The translations under genes and the position numbers were made by a program. From JBMYQA01 sp049600855 (GTDB taxonomy: Bacteria; Bacteroidota; Bacteroidia; Cytophagales; Flammeovirgaceae), in the NCBI GenBank assembly GCA_049600855.1, contig JBMYQA010000171.1:1-12662 (forward strand): DNA of 12,662 bases, given 5' to 3'. Below are positions 5,351-12,662 of this stretch, in pieces. The notes below the pieces were generated by a model that was given only the letters and a program-made list of their open reading frames with translations, was not told where the DNA came from and did not search any database. Positions within the stretch are counted from its first letter, which is position 1. The number at the start of each line of letters is the position of its first letter.

Positions 5351-8056
5351 ATGAAGAAGTTTTTATCTATTCTAATTTTGAATTTGATGTTAGTAGGAAG
5401 TGCTTTTGCGCAAACTACTACGATCAAAGGTAAAGTTGTTGATGATTCTGGTGAATCTTTGATTGGTGCTAACGTGATCATTGAAGGAACTACAGAAGGT
5501 ACAACAACTGACATTGATGGCAATTTTGCTTTCCAAACCTCGCTAACGGGTTCTAAAGTAGTGTTGATCTCTTTCATTGGTTACAATGACATGCGTAAAG
5601 AGGTGACATTAAATGGCGGTACTGTTGACCTTGGTACCGTAAAAATCATTGAAGCAGCCTCTACATTGAATGAGGTAGAAGTAATCGCTTCCATAGCGAT
5701 TGACCGTAAAACGCCTGTTGCTGTATCAACAATTGATGCACAAGTAATCAGCGAACAAGTAGGTAACCAAGAATTCGTAGAGATTCTTCGTTCAACTCCT
5801 TCGATTTATGTTACTAAGCAAGGTGGTGGTTTTGGTGACTCTCGTATCAACGTTCGTGGTTTCGACCAAATCAACACTGCTGTATTGATCAACGGTATTC
5901 CTGTAAACGACATGGAAAATGGTCGTGTATTCTGGTCTAACTGGGCTGGTTTGACAGATGTAACGAGTCAAATTCAGGTTCAAAGAGGTTTGAGTGCATC
6001 GAAATTAGCACTTTCTTCAGTTGGTGGTACCATTAACATTATCACGAATGCTGCTGAAATCAAAAAAGGTGGTTCACTAACTACTAGCTTTGGTAACGAC
6101 GGTTTCCAAAAGTATGGATTCATGGTATCATCAGGTAAAGACAAGAATGGTTTTGCGATCACCTTACAAGGTACGCATACACGTGGTGACGGTTATGTAG
6201 ACGGAACTAAATTTGAAGCGTGGTCTTACTTTGCTTCCATTGCAAAAGTATTCAACGATAAGCACTCCATTAACTTTACTGCTTTAGGCGCTCCTCAGTG
6301 GCACCACCAAAGAACAGTAGGTGCATTTGATGGGGTTACCATTCAAACTTACCGTGACAATGGTATCAAATACAATCACTTATGGGGAACGTATCAAGGA
6401 GAAGAGTTTAACTGGAGAAGAAACTTCTACCACAAGCCTAAAATCTTCTTGAACCACTACTGGAATATTTCTGACAAAACCGAATTAGCAACTTCAGCTT
6501 ACGCATCATTTGGTCGTGGTGGTGGTACAGGACCTCGTGGTCGTATCAATGGTAGCTTCGACACTTCTAGCAAATTCCGTGATGCAAATGGTCAGGTAAG
6601 ATGGGATGATATTGATGCTTGGAACCGTGGTTTGACTGTTCCCGACTTTGGGCCAAACAAGCAAACTTGGGCAAACTCAAGCCAAAACCCTGGTGTTGAC
6701 AATGAAGACGGTTTCTTTGCTGACAAATACGTAAACACGAGCCGTGATGGTTTCATTCGTAGAGCTTCTGTTAACTCTCACAACTGGTGGGGAATGTTAT
6801 CAACGTTGAACCACGAATTTAATGAAAACTGGAAATTAGTTGCAGGTTTTGATGCGCGTTACTATGAAGGTATCCACTACAGAAGATTGGATAATTTATT
6901 AGGTGCGGATGCGTATTTCACAGATACAGATATTAACAACGCAGGTGTATTCCTTACGCAAGAAAAAGAATCTAACGCAGTTTCTTATTTCTTAGATGAC
7001 CAGAAATTGAATTACCATAACGTTGGTTTCGTAAGATGGTTAGGTTTATTCGGTCAATTAGAGTATTCTAATGAGCAAATCTCAGCATTCGTTGCTGTAA
7101 ATGGTTCACAGCAAGGTCATAAGCGTCAGGATTTCTTCAATTATTTCTTAGGCGATGATACTGAAGCTGATGGTAATCCTAAGCATGAAACTGATTGGGA
7201 AAATATTATAGGTGGTAATGTTAAGGCTGGTATTAACTATAACATTAATGATCAGCACAACGTGTTTTTCAATACTGGCTATTTCTCAAGGGTACCTTTC
7301 TTTGACGTAACGTTCAACACTTTTGAAAATGATCTAAATACAGATTTCCAAAATGAGAAAATCTTTGGTTTAGAATTAGGTTACGGTTTCCGTCACAGCA
7401 TTGTGAATGCAAATGTGAACTTATATCGTACTTCTTGGACTGATCGTAACTTGACAAGAAGCTTTGGTAACGACGAGTTTGGAAACTTAAAAGGGGTATC
7501 TCAAGTACACACAGGAGTTGAATTGGAGGCGTTCATTACTCCAATGGAAGGCTTAACTTTTGAAGTAATGACTTCGATTGGTGATTGGACATATGCAAAT
7601 GACGTAACCGTTACAAAATTCGATGAAAATCAGCAGATAACAGGTGAATCTGTGATTTACTTAGATGGTGTTAAAGTAGGTGATGCAGCGCAAACAACTG
7701 TTCGTTTAGGTGCAAACTATGAAATCATTAAAGGCTTGAGAGTAAATGCGAGCTGGTATTATGCAGACGCATTATATGCTGATTATTCTTTAGCGAATGA
7801 TGCAACATTTGATACAGATGGTAACCAAGCGGTTCAGATTCCTTCTTACTCATTAGTAGATGCTGGTGTGACTTATCAGTTCCAACTTGGTGGGTTAGAC
7901 TTAAGCTGGAGATTGAATGTAAACAACGTTTTGGATGAGATCTATATTGCAGAATTAGATACAAACTTCCAAGGTGATGGAGTTGATTTCAACAGTAACC
8001 GTGGTTTCTTCGGTTTCGGTAGAACTTGGAATACAGGTTTGAGAATCAGATTCTAA
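5351..8056 (+). CDS. TonB-dependent outer-membrane receptor with carboxypeptidase-like N-domain
   Basis: A 901-residue outer-membrane transporter. Residues 1-20 are a signal peptide ending SAFA|Q. Residues about 23-105 are a CarboxypepD_reg-like beta-sandwich (IKGKVVDDSGESLIGANVII, then TDIDGNF and ISFIGY). The plug covers about 118-235, with 'INVRGFDQINTAVLING', 'MENGRVFWSNW' (188-198) and 'SSVGGTINIIT'. The rest is a long beta-barrel with alternating aromatic strands ending in Phe (RTWNTGLRIRF). It should import a large or scarce ligand using TonB-ExbBD energy; the substrate cannot be told. The frame is open from a GTG at 5345, but the ATG at 5351 starts a standard MKKF signal peptide and is preferred. 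No SusD gene follows and a strong terminator closes the gene, so it is a stand-alone receptor. The first half favours CGT, AAC and TTC codons, suggesting strong expression. Confidence 0.93.
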   Translation: MKKFLSILILNLMLVGSAFAQTTTIKGKVVDDSGESLIGANVIIEGTTEGTTTDIDGNFAFQTSLTGSKVVLISFIGYNDMRKEVTLNGGTVDLGTVKIIEAASTLNEVEVIASIAIDRKTPVAVSTIDAQVISEQVGNQEFVEILRSTPSIYVTKQGGGFGDSRINVRGFDQINTAVLINGIPVNDMENGRVFWSNWAGLTDVTSQIQVQRGLSASKLALSSVGGTINIITNAAEIKKGGSLTTSFGNDGFQKYGFMVSSGKDKNGFAITLQGTHTRGDGYVDGTKFEAWSYFASIAKVFNDKHSINFTALGAPQWHHQRTVGAFDGVTIQTYRDNGIKYNHLWGTYQGEEFNWRRNFYHKPKIFLNHYWNISDKTELATSAYASFGRGGGTGPRGRINGSFDTSSKFRDANGQVRWDDIDAWNRGLTVPDFGPNKQTWANSSQNPGVDNEDGFFADKYVNTSRDGFIRRASVNSHNWWGMLSTLNHEFNENWKLVAGFDARYYEGIHYRRLDNLLGADAYFTDTDINNAGVFLTQEKESNAVSYFLDDQKLNYHNVGFVRWLGLFGQLEYSNEQISAFVAVNGSQQGHKRQDFFNYFLGDDTEADGNPKHETDWENIIGGNVKAGINYNINDQHNVFFNTGYFSRVPFFDVTFNTFENDLNTDFQNEKIFGLELGYGFRHSIVNANVNLYRTSWTDRNLTRSFGNDEFGNLKGVSQVHTGVELEAFITPMEGLTFEVMTSIGDWTYANDVTVTKFDENQQITGESVIYLDGVKVGDAAQTTVRLGANYEIIKGLRVNASWYYADALYADYSLANDATFDTDGNQAVQIPSYSLVDAGVTYQFQLGGLDLSWRLNVNNVLDEIYIAELDTNFQGDGVDFNSNRGFFGFGRTWNTGLRIRF

Positions 8057-8076
8057 GAATTACATACAATGACATT

Positions 8077-8110
8077 AAAAAAGGCCATCCTGAAAAGGGT
8101 GGCCTTTTTT
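8077..8110 (+). terminator. Strong intrinsic terminator of the TonB receptor gene
   Basis: GGCCATCC (8083-8090) pairs with GGGTGGCC (8097-8104), with one G-U pair, around a TGAAAA loop. Six As before (8077-8082) and six Ts after (8105-8110) extend the stem and supply the U-tract. It begins 21 bases after the receptor stop codon. This is the clearest terminator in the window and marks the receptor as a single-gene transcript. The A-tract on the left could also let it work for the minus strand. Confidence 0.9.
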
Positions 8111-8124
8111 GCTAGATGAATGAG

Positions 8125-8226
8125 AGCTGCTTTAATTTAACCCATCGTTCCCATATTACTTTATCAATTAAACTAATTTTAGTTCAATAAATTAGGTGTT
8201 TTATGAGGAAGCTGCTTATTTTAACC
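8125..8226 (+). repeat. Imperfect direct repeat pair upstream of the exchanger
   Basis: AGCTGCTTTAATTTAACC (8125-8142) recurs as AGCTGCTTATTTTAACC (8210-8226), differing by one gap and one mismatch. The copies start 85 bases apart, in the 278-base gap between the receptor and the exchanger. Between them lies the dyad AACTAA-TT-TTAGTT (8171-8184). The repeats could be binding sites for a regulator of the exchanger gene, or chance similarity in AT-rich DNA. No TAnnTTTG box was found in this gap. Confidence 0.35.
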
Positions 8227-8334
8227 AACTTTATGTGGTAGCGTAGCATTAAAATTTTCTCATCATTCTTAAAATAATGTGGTTGAAACAGCGCTATAGT
8301 ATGTAGGAACCTTATATGAACTAATTGACCGAAT

Positions 8335-9444
8335 ATGCCCATTTGGCTCTCTATTATCATTATCCTGTTGGCTTTCTACATCATGACTGTTTTGATTGAA
8401 AGTCGTTTTATCCAGAGTTTGGATAACATTTCCAATTATTTAAAACTGCCGGAAAGTGTAGCTGGTGCGACTTTACTCGCATTTGGCACCAGTGCTCCTG
8501 AAATATCAACGGCGTTAGTTGCCCTATTTTTGGATGGAGCAAGCCCTGCTACGGGTATTGGCGCCATTGTGGGCTCTGCCATTTTCCAAATTTTAGTGGT
8601 GATCGGTTTTACAGCTTATGTAAAAACGACTACGTTAGATTGGAAACCTGTGGTGAGAGACACCCTATTTTATGCCCTCTGTGTGGGTCTTTTAATTTAT
8701 TGCTTACACGATCAACAATTGACGGTAACGGAAGGATGGCTATTGGTAGGTTGTTACATCGCGTATTTGTTATTGTTAGCTTGGTGGACGAAAAATGTAA
8801 AGGAAAACCCTAAGAAAGTAGTGGTTACAGAAGAAGAGATTGCAAAAATAGCAGCCGTACAACAACCTGACAGAAGTAAACTCAAAGCTTTTTTTAAGTT
8901 GCTCACATTTCCTGTAGATAAAGTATTAAGTTGGATTCCCAATGCACAAGAACGCCCTAAATGGACCTTACCTGTATTTATCCTTTGTCTCTTTATTATT
9001 GGATACTCTTGTTATTGGTTAGTGTTAGCTGCTGAAGCTTTTGCTGGTCATGTGGGCATTAGCGAAGCCGTGATCGCATTAACGGTATTGGCTGGTGGTA
9101 GTTCTATTCCTGAAATGATTTCTTCTGGAGTGGTGGCTCGGCAAGGCAGGGGAGATATGGCAATTGCCAATGCAATAGGTAGTAATATTTTTGATATCCT
9201 GATTAGCCTTGGACTTCCTGTGCTCATTTACACTTCCCTAAAAGGAAACCTTTCAGAGACTGGAGGAACCGATTTGAGTAGCTCCGTGTCATTATTATTT
9301 GGCTCATTGATTTTGGTTTTTCTGATACTACTTATCAATAAATTTAAAATCAATAGAGCAATTGGCATTACCTTAATTGTGATTTACGTGATATACGTTT
9401 GGGCTGCATATACCGGTTATATCGATCGGTTATGGATGTTCTAA
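8335..9444 (+). CDS. Na+/Ca2+ exchanger, NCKX-like (CaCA superfamily)
   Basis: A 369-residue inner-membrane antiporter with the two inverted alpha repeats of the CaCA superfamily and about ten membrane segments, split by a charged cytoplasmic loop (about 155-200). Repeat alpha-1 (about 43-91) has 'GATLLAFGTSAPE' with Glu56 and 'GAIVGSAIFQILVVIG'. Repeat alpha-2 (about 246-292) has 'LTVLAGGSSIPE' with Glu260 and 'GRGDMAIANAIGSNIFDILISLG'. Glu56 and Glu260 are the paired Ca2+-binding glutamates. The GSAIF form in alpha-1 and GDMA...GSNIFD in alpha-2 resemble the K+-dependent (NCKX/SLC24) branch more than YrbG-type exchangers; an Asp at the position of Asp287 is linked to K+ dependence in NCKX2. 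The likely role is Ca2+ export driven by Na+. K+ dependence is inference. Its stop codon lies one base from the stop of the convergent Uma2 gene. Confidence 0.92.
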   Translation: MPIWLSIIIILLAFYIMTVLIESRFIQSLDNISNYLKLPESVAGATLLAFGTSAPEISTALVALFLDGASPATGIGAIVGSAIFQILVVIGFTAYVKTTTLDWKPVVRDTLFYALCVGLLIYCLHDQQLTVTEGWLLVGCYIAYLLLLAWWTKNVKENPKKVVVTEEEIAKIAAVQQPDRSKLKAFFKLLTFPVDKVLSWIPNAQERPKWTLPVFILCLFIIGYSCYWLVLAAEAFAGHVGISEAVIALTVLAGGSSIPEMISSGVVARQGRGDMAIANAIGSNIFDILISLGLPVLIYTSLKGNLSETGGTDLSSSVSLLFGSLILVFLILLINKFKINRAIGITLIVIYVIYVWAAYTGYIDRLWMF

Positions 9445-9445
9445 A

Positions 9446-10063
9446 TCACCTAAATACGTCTAAAATATTGAGTTTAAACCCTTGTATGGTTTTTGCTACT
9501 AATTCTCCAGAAGAAGCTTTAATATGCAATTGAAATTCATTCCCTTTCAAGTAATACTGTTCAATGCAATTATTGGCCACGTCTACTAACCAATACTCTT
9601 CCACCCCATGTAAGGCATAATCTTGAAACTTAATGCCTCGATCACGTTCTTCTGTAGATTTTGATAAGATTTCAATAATAAAATTAGGCGGTGGAAAAGC
9701 ACTTTGGGTTTCTTCAAAGGTATCTGCAATTTCCTTTCTCCAAAAACAGATATCGGGTTCATAATCATTACGTGTACACCGAATCATTACCTTTTCAACA
9801 CCAACTCTGCCTAATGCATTATGTTTTACATGAGGAAGTAGCTCTGTTAATATATTGCTACTTGCTTGCCAATGTCGTCCATATACGGGTGAATCATATA
9901 CGCCAATTCCATTGATGAATTCAGCTTTTACACTTTCATCAATCTCTTTCCAAAAGGCATGACGCTTTTTTTGTTCCTCTTCCCAAGCTTGTTGAATAGC
10001 TTCTAAGTATTTAGGAAGGTGTAATGAATTTAAAATAGGCTTAATATCTAATTCTGGACTCAT
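9446..10063 (-). CDS. Uma2-family protein (DUF820), PD-(D/E)XK nuclease fold
   Basis: A 205-residue protein of the Uma2 family. The core runs from about 45 to 165: Glu48 in 'AEFINGI', 'YEPDICFW' with Asp104, 'PPNFIIEILSKST' with Glu131, 'DRGIKFQDYA' with Lys145 and 'GVEEYWLVD' (153-161). These are the expected acidic and lysine positions of the PD-(D/E)XK fold, so the active site looks intact. One difference is SKS in place of the usual SPS after the catalytic Glu. The first 40 residues are charged and helical (EEEQKKRHAFWKE). The family is annotated as putative endonucleases, mostly by fold, and is greatly expanded in cyanobacteria and present in Cytophagales; a cellular role is not established. 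It has its own promoter box and follows the GAF gene's terminator. Confidence 0.87.
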   Translation of the reverse strand: MSPELDIKPILNSLHLPKYLEAIQQAWEEEQKKRHAFWKEIDESVKAEFINGIGVYDSPVYGRHWQASSNILTELLPHVKHNALGRVGVEKVMIRCTRNDYEPDICFWRKEIADTFEETQSAFPPPNFIIEILSKSTEERDRGIKFQDYALHGVEEYWLVDVANNCIEQYYLKGNEFQLHIKASSGELVAKTIQGFKLNILDVFR

Positions 10064-10090
10064 GGCTTGTTTTTTATTTCTATAAAGTTA

Positions 10091-10098
10091 CAAAAATA
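10091..10098 (-). promoter_or_regulatory. Candidate Bacteroidota -7 box of the Uma2-family gene
   Basis: Read on the minus strand the bases are TATTTTTG, an exact match to TAnnTTTG, 27 bases before the ATG at 10063. No TTTG was found at -33. It sits just beyond the terminator hairpin of the GAF gene, which suggests the Uma2 gene is transcribed on its own. Confidence 0.45.
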
Positions 10099-10107
10099 GT
10101 AATGAAT

Positions 10108-10137
10108 AGAAAAGGCTACTCTGGTGAGAGTAGCCTT
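10108..10137 (-). terminator. Intrinsic terminator of the GAF-domain gene
   Basis: AAGGCTACTCT (10112-10122) is the perfect complement of AGAGTAGCCTT (10127-10137) around a four-base loop: an 11-pair stem. On the minus strand it begins 22 bases after the GAF gene's stop and runs into TTTTCTATTC, a short and interrupted U-tract. The stem is strong, so termination is likely, and it separates the GAF and Uma2 transcripts. Confidence 0.75.
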
Positions 10138-10158
10138 ACAAAAGTCTTCAATTAGTAG

Positions 10159-12552
10159 TTATACAGCTTTAGCTAATTCGATTACCCTAGCTTCATTGGT
10201 TTCTGTGGGTAATGCTTCTGCTTTCGCAAGATTTACCCTTACACGTAAAGCCCGTAGTCCTTGAACGCCTTGTAGCGATTCTAACTCTACATCTTCGATC
10301 TCTCCAATGAGATCACCTGTGCTTTGTAGGTATTCGATGTATTCACGGTATTCCTCAGCATCTTTGCCCTGAGAATAAACAATGGCAATTTTTTCTGGCT
10401 GAGTTAAACGCTCATTAGTTCCTTTGATGAGCGCTTTATCAATACGTTTTTTTACAATTTCGTAGCGGATATTGTAAGCACCATCCACATCAAATTGACG
10501 CTCATCTAGTCGGAAACGAATGGATAACGCATTGCTGTGAACCAAAATGAGTTGAGTAGTAGCCAATGGCAGCGAAAGCTCTGGAATCAGGTGATGTGCT
10601 TTGCGCGTTGCGGTAATGGTACTTTCTAACTGCCACAATCGGATATTTTTCAGATACATCTGATTGAATGTCCGATTATTAGCCATCGAATCGCCGATGT
10701 AAATGTTATATTCTACGCCATCAGTTTTGTATTTCTCAAAATAATGGGGGAACATTTGTTGAGCAATTTCCTCTTGACTTTCTATGTATTCGGATAGCAC
10801 CTCATTGATGCGTGTTAGGCTACGTTCAAATTCCTTTCGTTTATTATAAATGACAGAAAGTTCAGGATCAATCTTAGCCCGGTAAGCGGCCAAATCTGCA
10901 CCAATTTCATTAGGCATAATTTGCTCAAGCGTTTCAAAACAAGGATCGACTTCTTGTTGTAAAAACTCAATGACTCCCATTTCATCTCCCGAAAACAAGC
11001 CTTCTTCGATATTCTGAATATGCTTTTGAATTTTATAACTCAAATTATTGAAAATAGGAAGAGGCTTGATAGATTTCGCCTTACTAATTAACTCGTGCGT
11101 TAGGGTAAGGTGCTCAATCAAATCTGCTTGAATGGCTTTATTTCTTTCGGTAGAAGAGCCTCTAATATCAATGGCTGCATACAAAGGATATACCTCATTG
11201 AATACGATTTGCTCTGCTTCAGGAATTTCACCGCGTTCTTTTTGTTCTAAGTAGCGACTAGCCGCTTGCTCAAAACGCCACTCTACTGCGGGGTGAATAG
11301 CGGTGTATTGCTTTTTAATGATGGCATCAATATTACTTTCCCGCTCTTCTGCATTACGATTTAGGGCAATAGAGAATAGCGGAATAATATCCTGAATTTG
11401 TAATAAATAGCTAGAAGAAAGTTGCCCAGGTTTTGGCGCTGCTAATTCTAATACCCCAATAAACTCCCCATCGTAGTGTAAGGGAGCCATAACCATATTT
11501 TGAATGCCAGCAATCGTGACTAAATTCTTCCAATAAGGATTTTTATCGATGTGTTCCTTTAAGTCATTAATGATGTATGGTTCTCCTTTGTTGACCATGC
11601 AATCATAAAGTCCCAACACGCGGGAACAGGCCATTTTCTTTTCAGAATCTCCTAATATTAAACTGTGTGATGCTTTGCCAAAGCTCACAAAAGCAGCGCG
11701 TTGTTGATCAAACCCAGAAACCCCCAAACGGAGCTCTGGAATTTTAAACATGGAACGTAATTTATGTTGTAAGCTTTCAAATTTGTGTTGTACAACTAAG
11801 CTCTCTTTATCGAGCAAATCGAATTTGAGCTGCGATAAAATCTCAGGCGTAGTGACATCATTAAATTTGAAAACACAGAATCCACTAAATTCAAAATCTT
11901 CAGGAGGAAGGTATTTCATCCATAATTCGAGCTTATGAGAGTTTTGAATCAACTCATCAAGTTGTGCATCAGTGAGTGCTTTAGGAGCCTTCAACCGATT
12001 TATTTTGGCAAACTTCATGTTGATTTCCAACTTGAAATGCCTGTCAAGCCCTGTGTTTTGATCAGGCAAGTTCATGACAATGGTCTTGTCAAGTGGAAGT
12101 TCAATTCCATAAAACTCTTTAAAAATCATGATATAGGCATGAAGCGTTTTGCGATAAATCATTTCTTCATGCTTATCTTCCACCACGGCTTTTTTGTCGT
12201 ACCGTTCCCAGTTTTTACCAAAAAGCTGTTCAAATTTGGAAGTCAAGAAAGGAGTAAACTGACTATATGGCGTAATGGCAGCGCCAATATCATCATCCAT
12301 AGTAGCACTAGGGAAGATAGCGGTCATCATCATATTAATTAAATCCTGATGCTGATCAATAATGGATTCACTCAAACGATCCTCCATTAATTCAGGAGCT
12401 TCTTCGAGCTGCTGAAGAATGGACGTTGCAAGAATCTTTTCAGCTTTAGAACCATTTATATGCGCTTGCTGCCAATATTCAATGAGCGGGGAAATACTTA
12501 ATGAAATCTCAAATGGAAATTCGCATAAGCTTGTGAGTATATCTTCCTTCAT
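10159..12552 (-). CDS. GAF-domain protein with uncharacterised N- and C-terminal regions
   Basis: A 797-residue soluble protein with no signal peptide or membrane segment. Residues about 1-270 are mostly helical and unrecognised. A GAF sensory domain covers about 275-395, seen as 'GEPYIINDLKEHIDKNPYW' followed by 'AGIQNMVMAPLHYDGEFIGVLELAA', the typical end of the GAF core. After it come 'HPAVEWRFEQAASRYLEQKE', 'VYPLYAAIDIRGSSTERNKAIQADL' (about 455-475) and a long helical stretch with coiled-coil-like segments to about 600. The C-terminal 200 residues, mixed alpha/beta, are unassigned. No histidine kinase, GGDEF, EAL, PP2C or HTH output domain is visible, so how a signal bound by GAF is passed on is unknown. 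It is the only gene here of this kind and is transcribed alone, ending at a strong hairpin. Close full-length relatives occur in Cytophagales, from memory. The GAF call is firm, the rest open. Confidence 0.82.
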   Translation of the reverse strand: MKEDILTSLCEFPFEISLSISPLIEYWQQAHINGSKAEKILATSILQQLEEAPELMEDRLSESIIDQHQDLINMMMTAIFPSATMDDDIGAAITPYSQFTPFLTSKFEQLFGKNWERYDKKAVVEDKHEEMIYRKTLHAYIMIFKEFYGIELPLDKTIVMNLPDQNTGLDRHFKLEINMKFAKINRLKAPKALTDAQLDELIQNSHKLELWMKYLPPEDFEFSGFCVFKFNDVTTPEILSQLKFDLLDKESLVVQHKFESLQHKLRSMFKIPELRLGVSGFDQQRAAFVSFGKASHSLILGDSEKKMACSRVLGLYDCMVNKGEPYIINDLKEHIDKNPYWKNLVTIAGIQNMVMAPLHYDGEFIGVLELAAPKPGQLSSSYLLQIQDIIPLFSIALNRNAEERESNIDAIIKKQYTAIHPAVEWRFEQAASRYLEQKERGEIPEAEQIVFNEVYPLYAAIDIRGSSTERNKAIQADLIEHLTLTHELISKAKSIKPLPIFNNLSYKIQKHIQNIEEGLFSGDEMGVIEFLQQEVDPCFETLEQIMPNEIGADLAAYRAKIDPELSVIYNKRKEFERSLTRINEVLSEYIESQEEIAQQMFPHYFEKYKTDGVEYNIYIGDSMANNRTFNQMYLKNIRLWQLESTITATRKAHHLIPELSLPLATTQLILVHSNALSIRFRLDERQFDVDGAYNIRYEIVKKRIDKALIKGTNERLTQPEKIAIVYSQGKDAEEYREYIEYLQSTGDLIGEIEDVELESLQGVQGLRALRVRVNLAKAEALPTETNEARVIELAKAV

Positions 12553-12662
12553 GGCACAATTTGTATAATTTCGACTTTCAGAAATCCCTCTCGAAAAGAG
12601 AATCTCTTAAAAAAACAAAAACTAATTGTTGTGATTCAACAATCCTTGCATCTAAAAGATTA

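Noticed and set aside
5351..8056. SusC-type glycan transporter of a polysaccharide locus
   Set aside because: No SusD, glycoside hydrolase or regulator gene is adjacent, and a strong terminator follows the gene.
11145..11190. Nucleotide cyclase domain suggested by DIRGSS in the GAF protein
   Set aside because: The other cyclase metal-binding and catalytic motifs are not seen in the following residues.
11935..12342. 135-codon plus-strand open frame inside the GAF gene
   Set aside because: It is antisense to a well-supported coding region and its translation shows no recognisable domain.
12596..12609. Small palindrome AAGAGA-A-TCTCTT upstream of the GAF gene
   Set aside because: It is short and without flanking support; the window ends soon after, so a regulatory role cannot be judged.

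Overview
The window looks like a chromosomal segment from a member of the Bacteroidota, most plausibly Cytophagales or a relative. The DNA is AT-rich. Start codons are not preceded by Shine-Dalgarno sequences. Two genes carry a TAnnTTTG box, the -7 promoter element of this phylum, about 27-28 bases before the ATG. The gene set also fits: a TonB-dependent receptor with an N-terminal carboxypeptidase-regulatory-like domain, a DUF4340 protein, a SprT-like protein whose zinc ribbon is degenerate, and a long GAF-domain protein. No phage, IS element, CRISPR array, rRNA or tRNA was seen.

Layout. (1) 101-2353, plus strand: a TerD-family Ca2+-binding stress protein, a PPP-type Ser/Thr phosphatase and a secreted TolB-like beta-propeller protein, with gaps of 53 and 31 bases. 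(2) 2504-3733, plus strand: a SanA/YdcF-like DUF218 membrane protein and a SprT-like zinc metalloprotease-fold protein 9 bases apart, a probable operon. (3) 3789-4706, minus strand: a membrane-anchored DUF4340 protein, convergent with the SprT-like gene. (4) 4707-5350: a 644-base gene-free divergent intergenic region with a candidate promoter at its right end. (5) 5351-8056, plus strand: a solitary TonB-dependent outer-membrane receptor closed by a strong intrinsic terminator. (6) 8335-9444, plus strand: an NCKX-like Na+/Ca2+ exchanger, whose stop codon lies one base from the stop of (7) a convergent Uma2-family PD-(D/E)XK protein (9446-10063). (8) 10159-12552, minus strand: a 797-residue protein with a central GAF domain and unrecognised flanks, ending at a hairpin terminator.

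How the parts may relate. Most of the window looks like ordinary core and accessory chromosome, not one system. Ca2+ is a possible common theme (TerD binds it, the exchanger moves it), but the two genes are 7.6 kb apart and a functional link is speculation. The items most worth a second look are the TerD-phosphatase-propeller cluster with a potential hairpin over the phosphatase start codon, the asymmetric ion-binding residues of the exchanger, and the uncharacterised architecture of the GAF protein.
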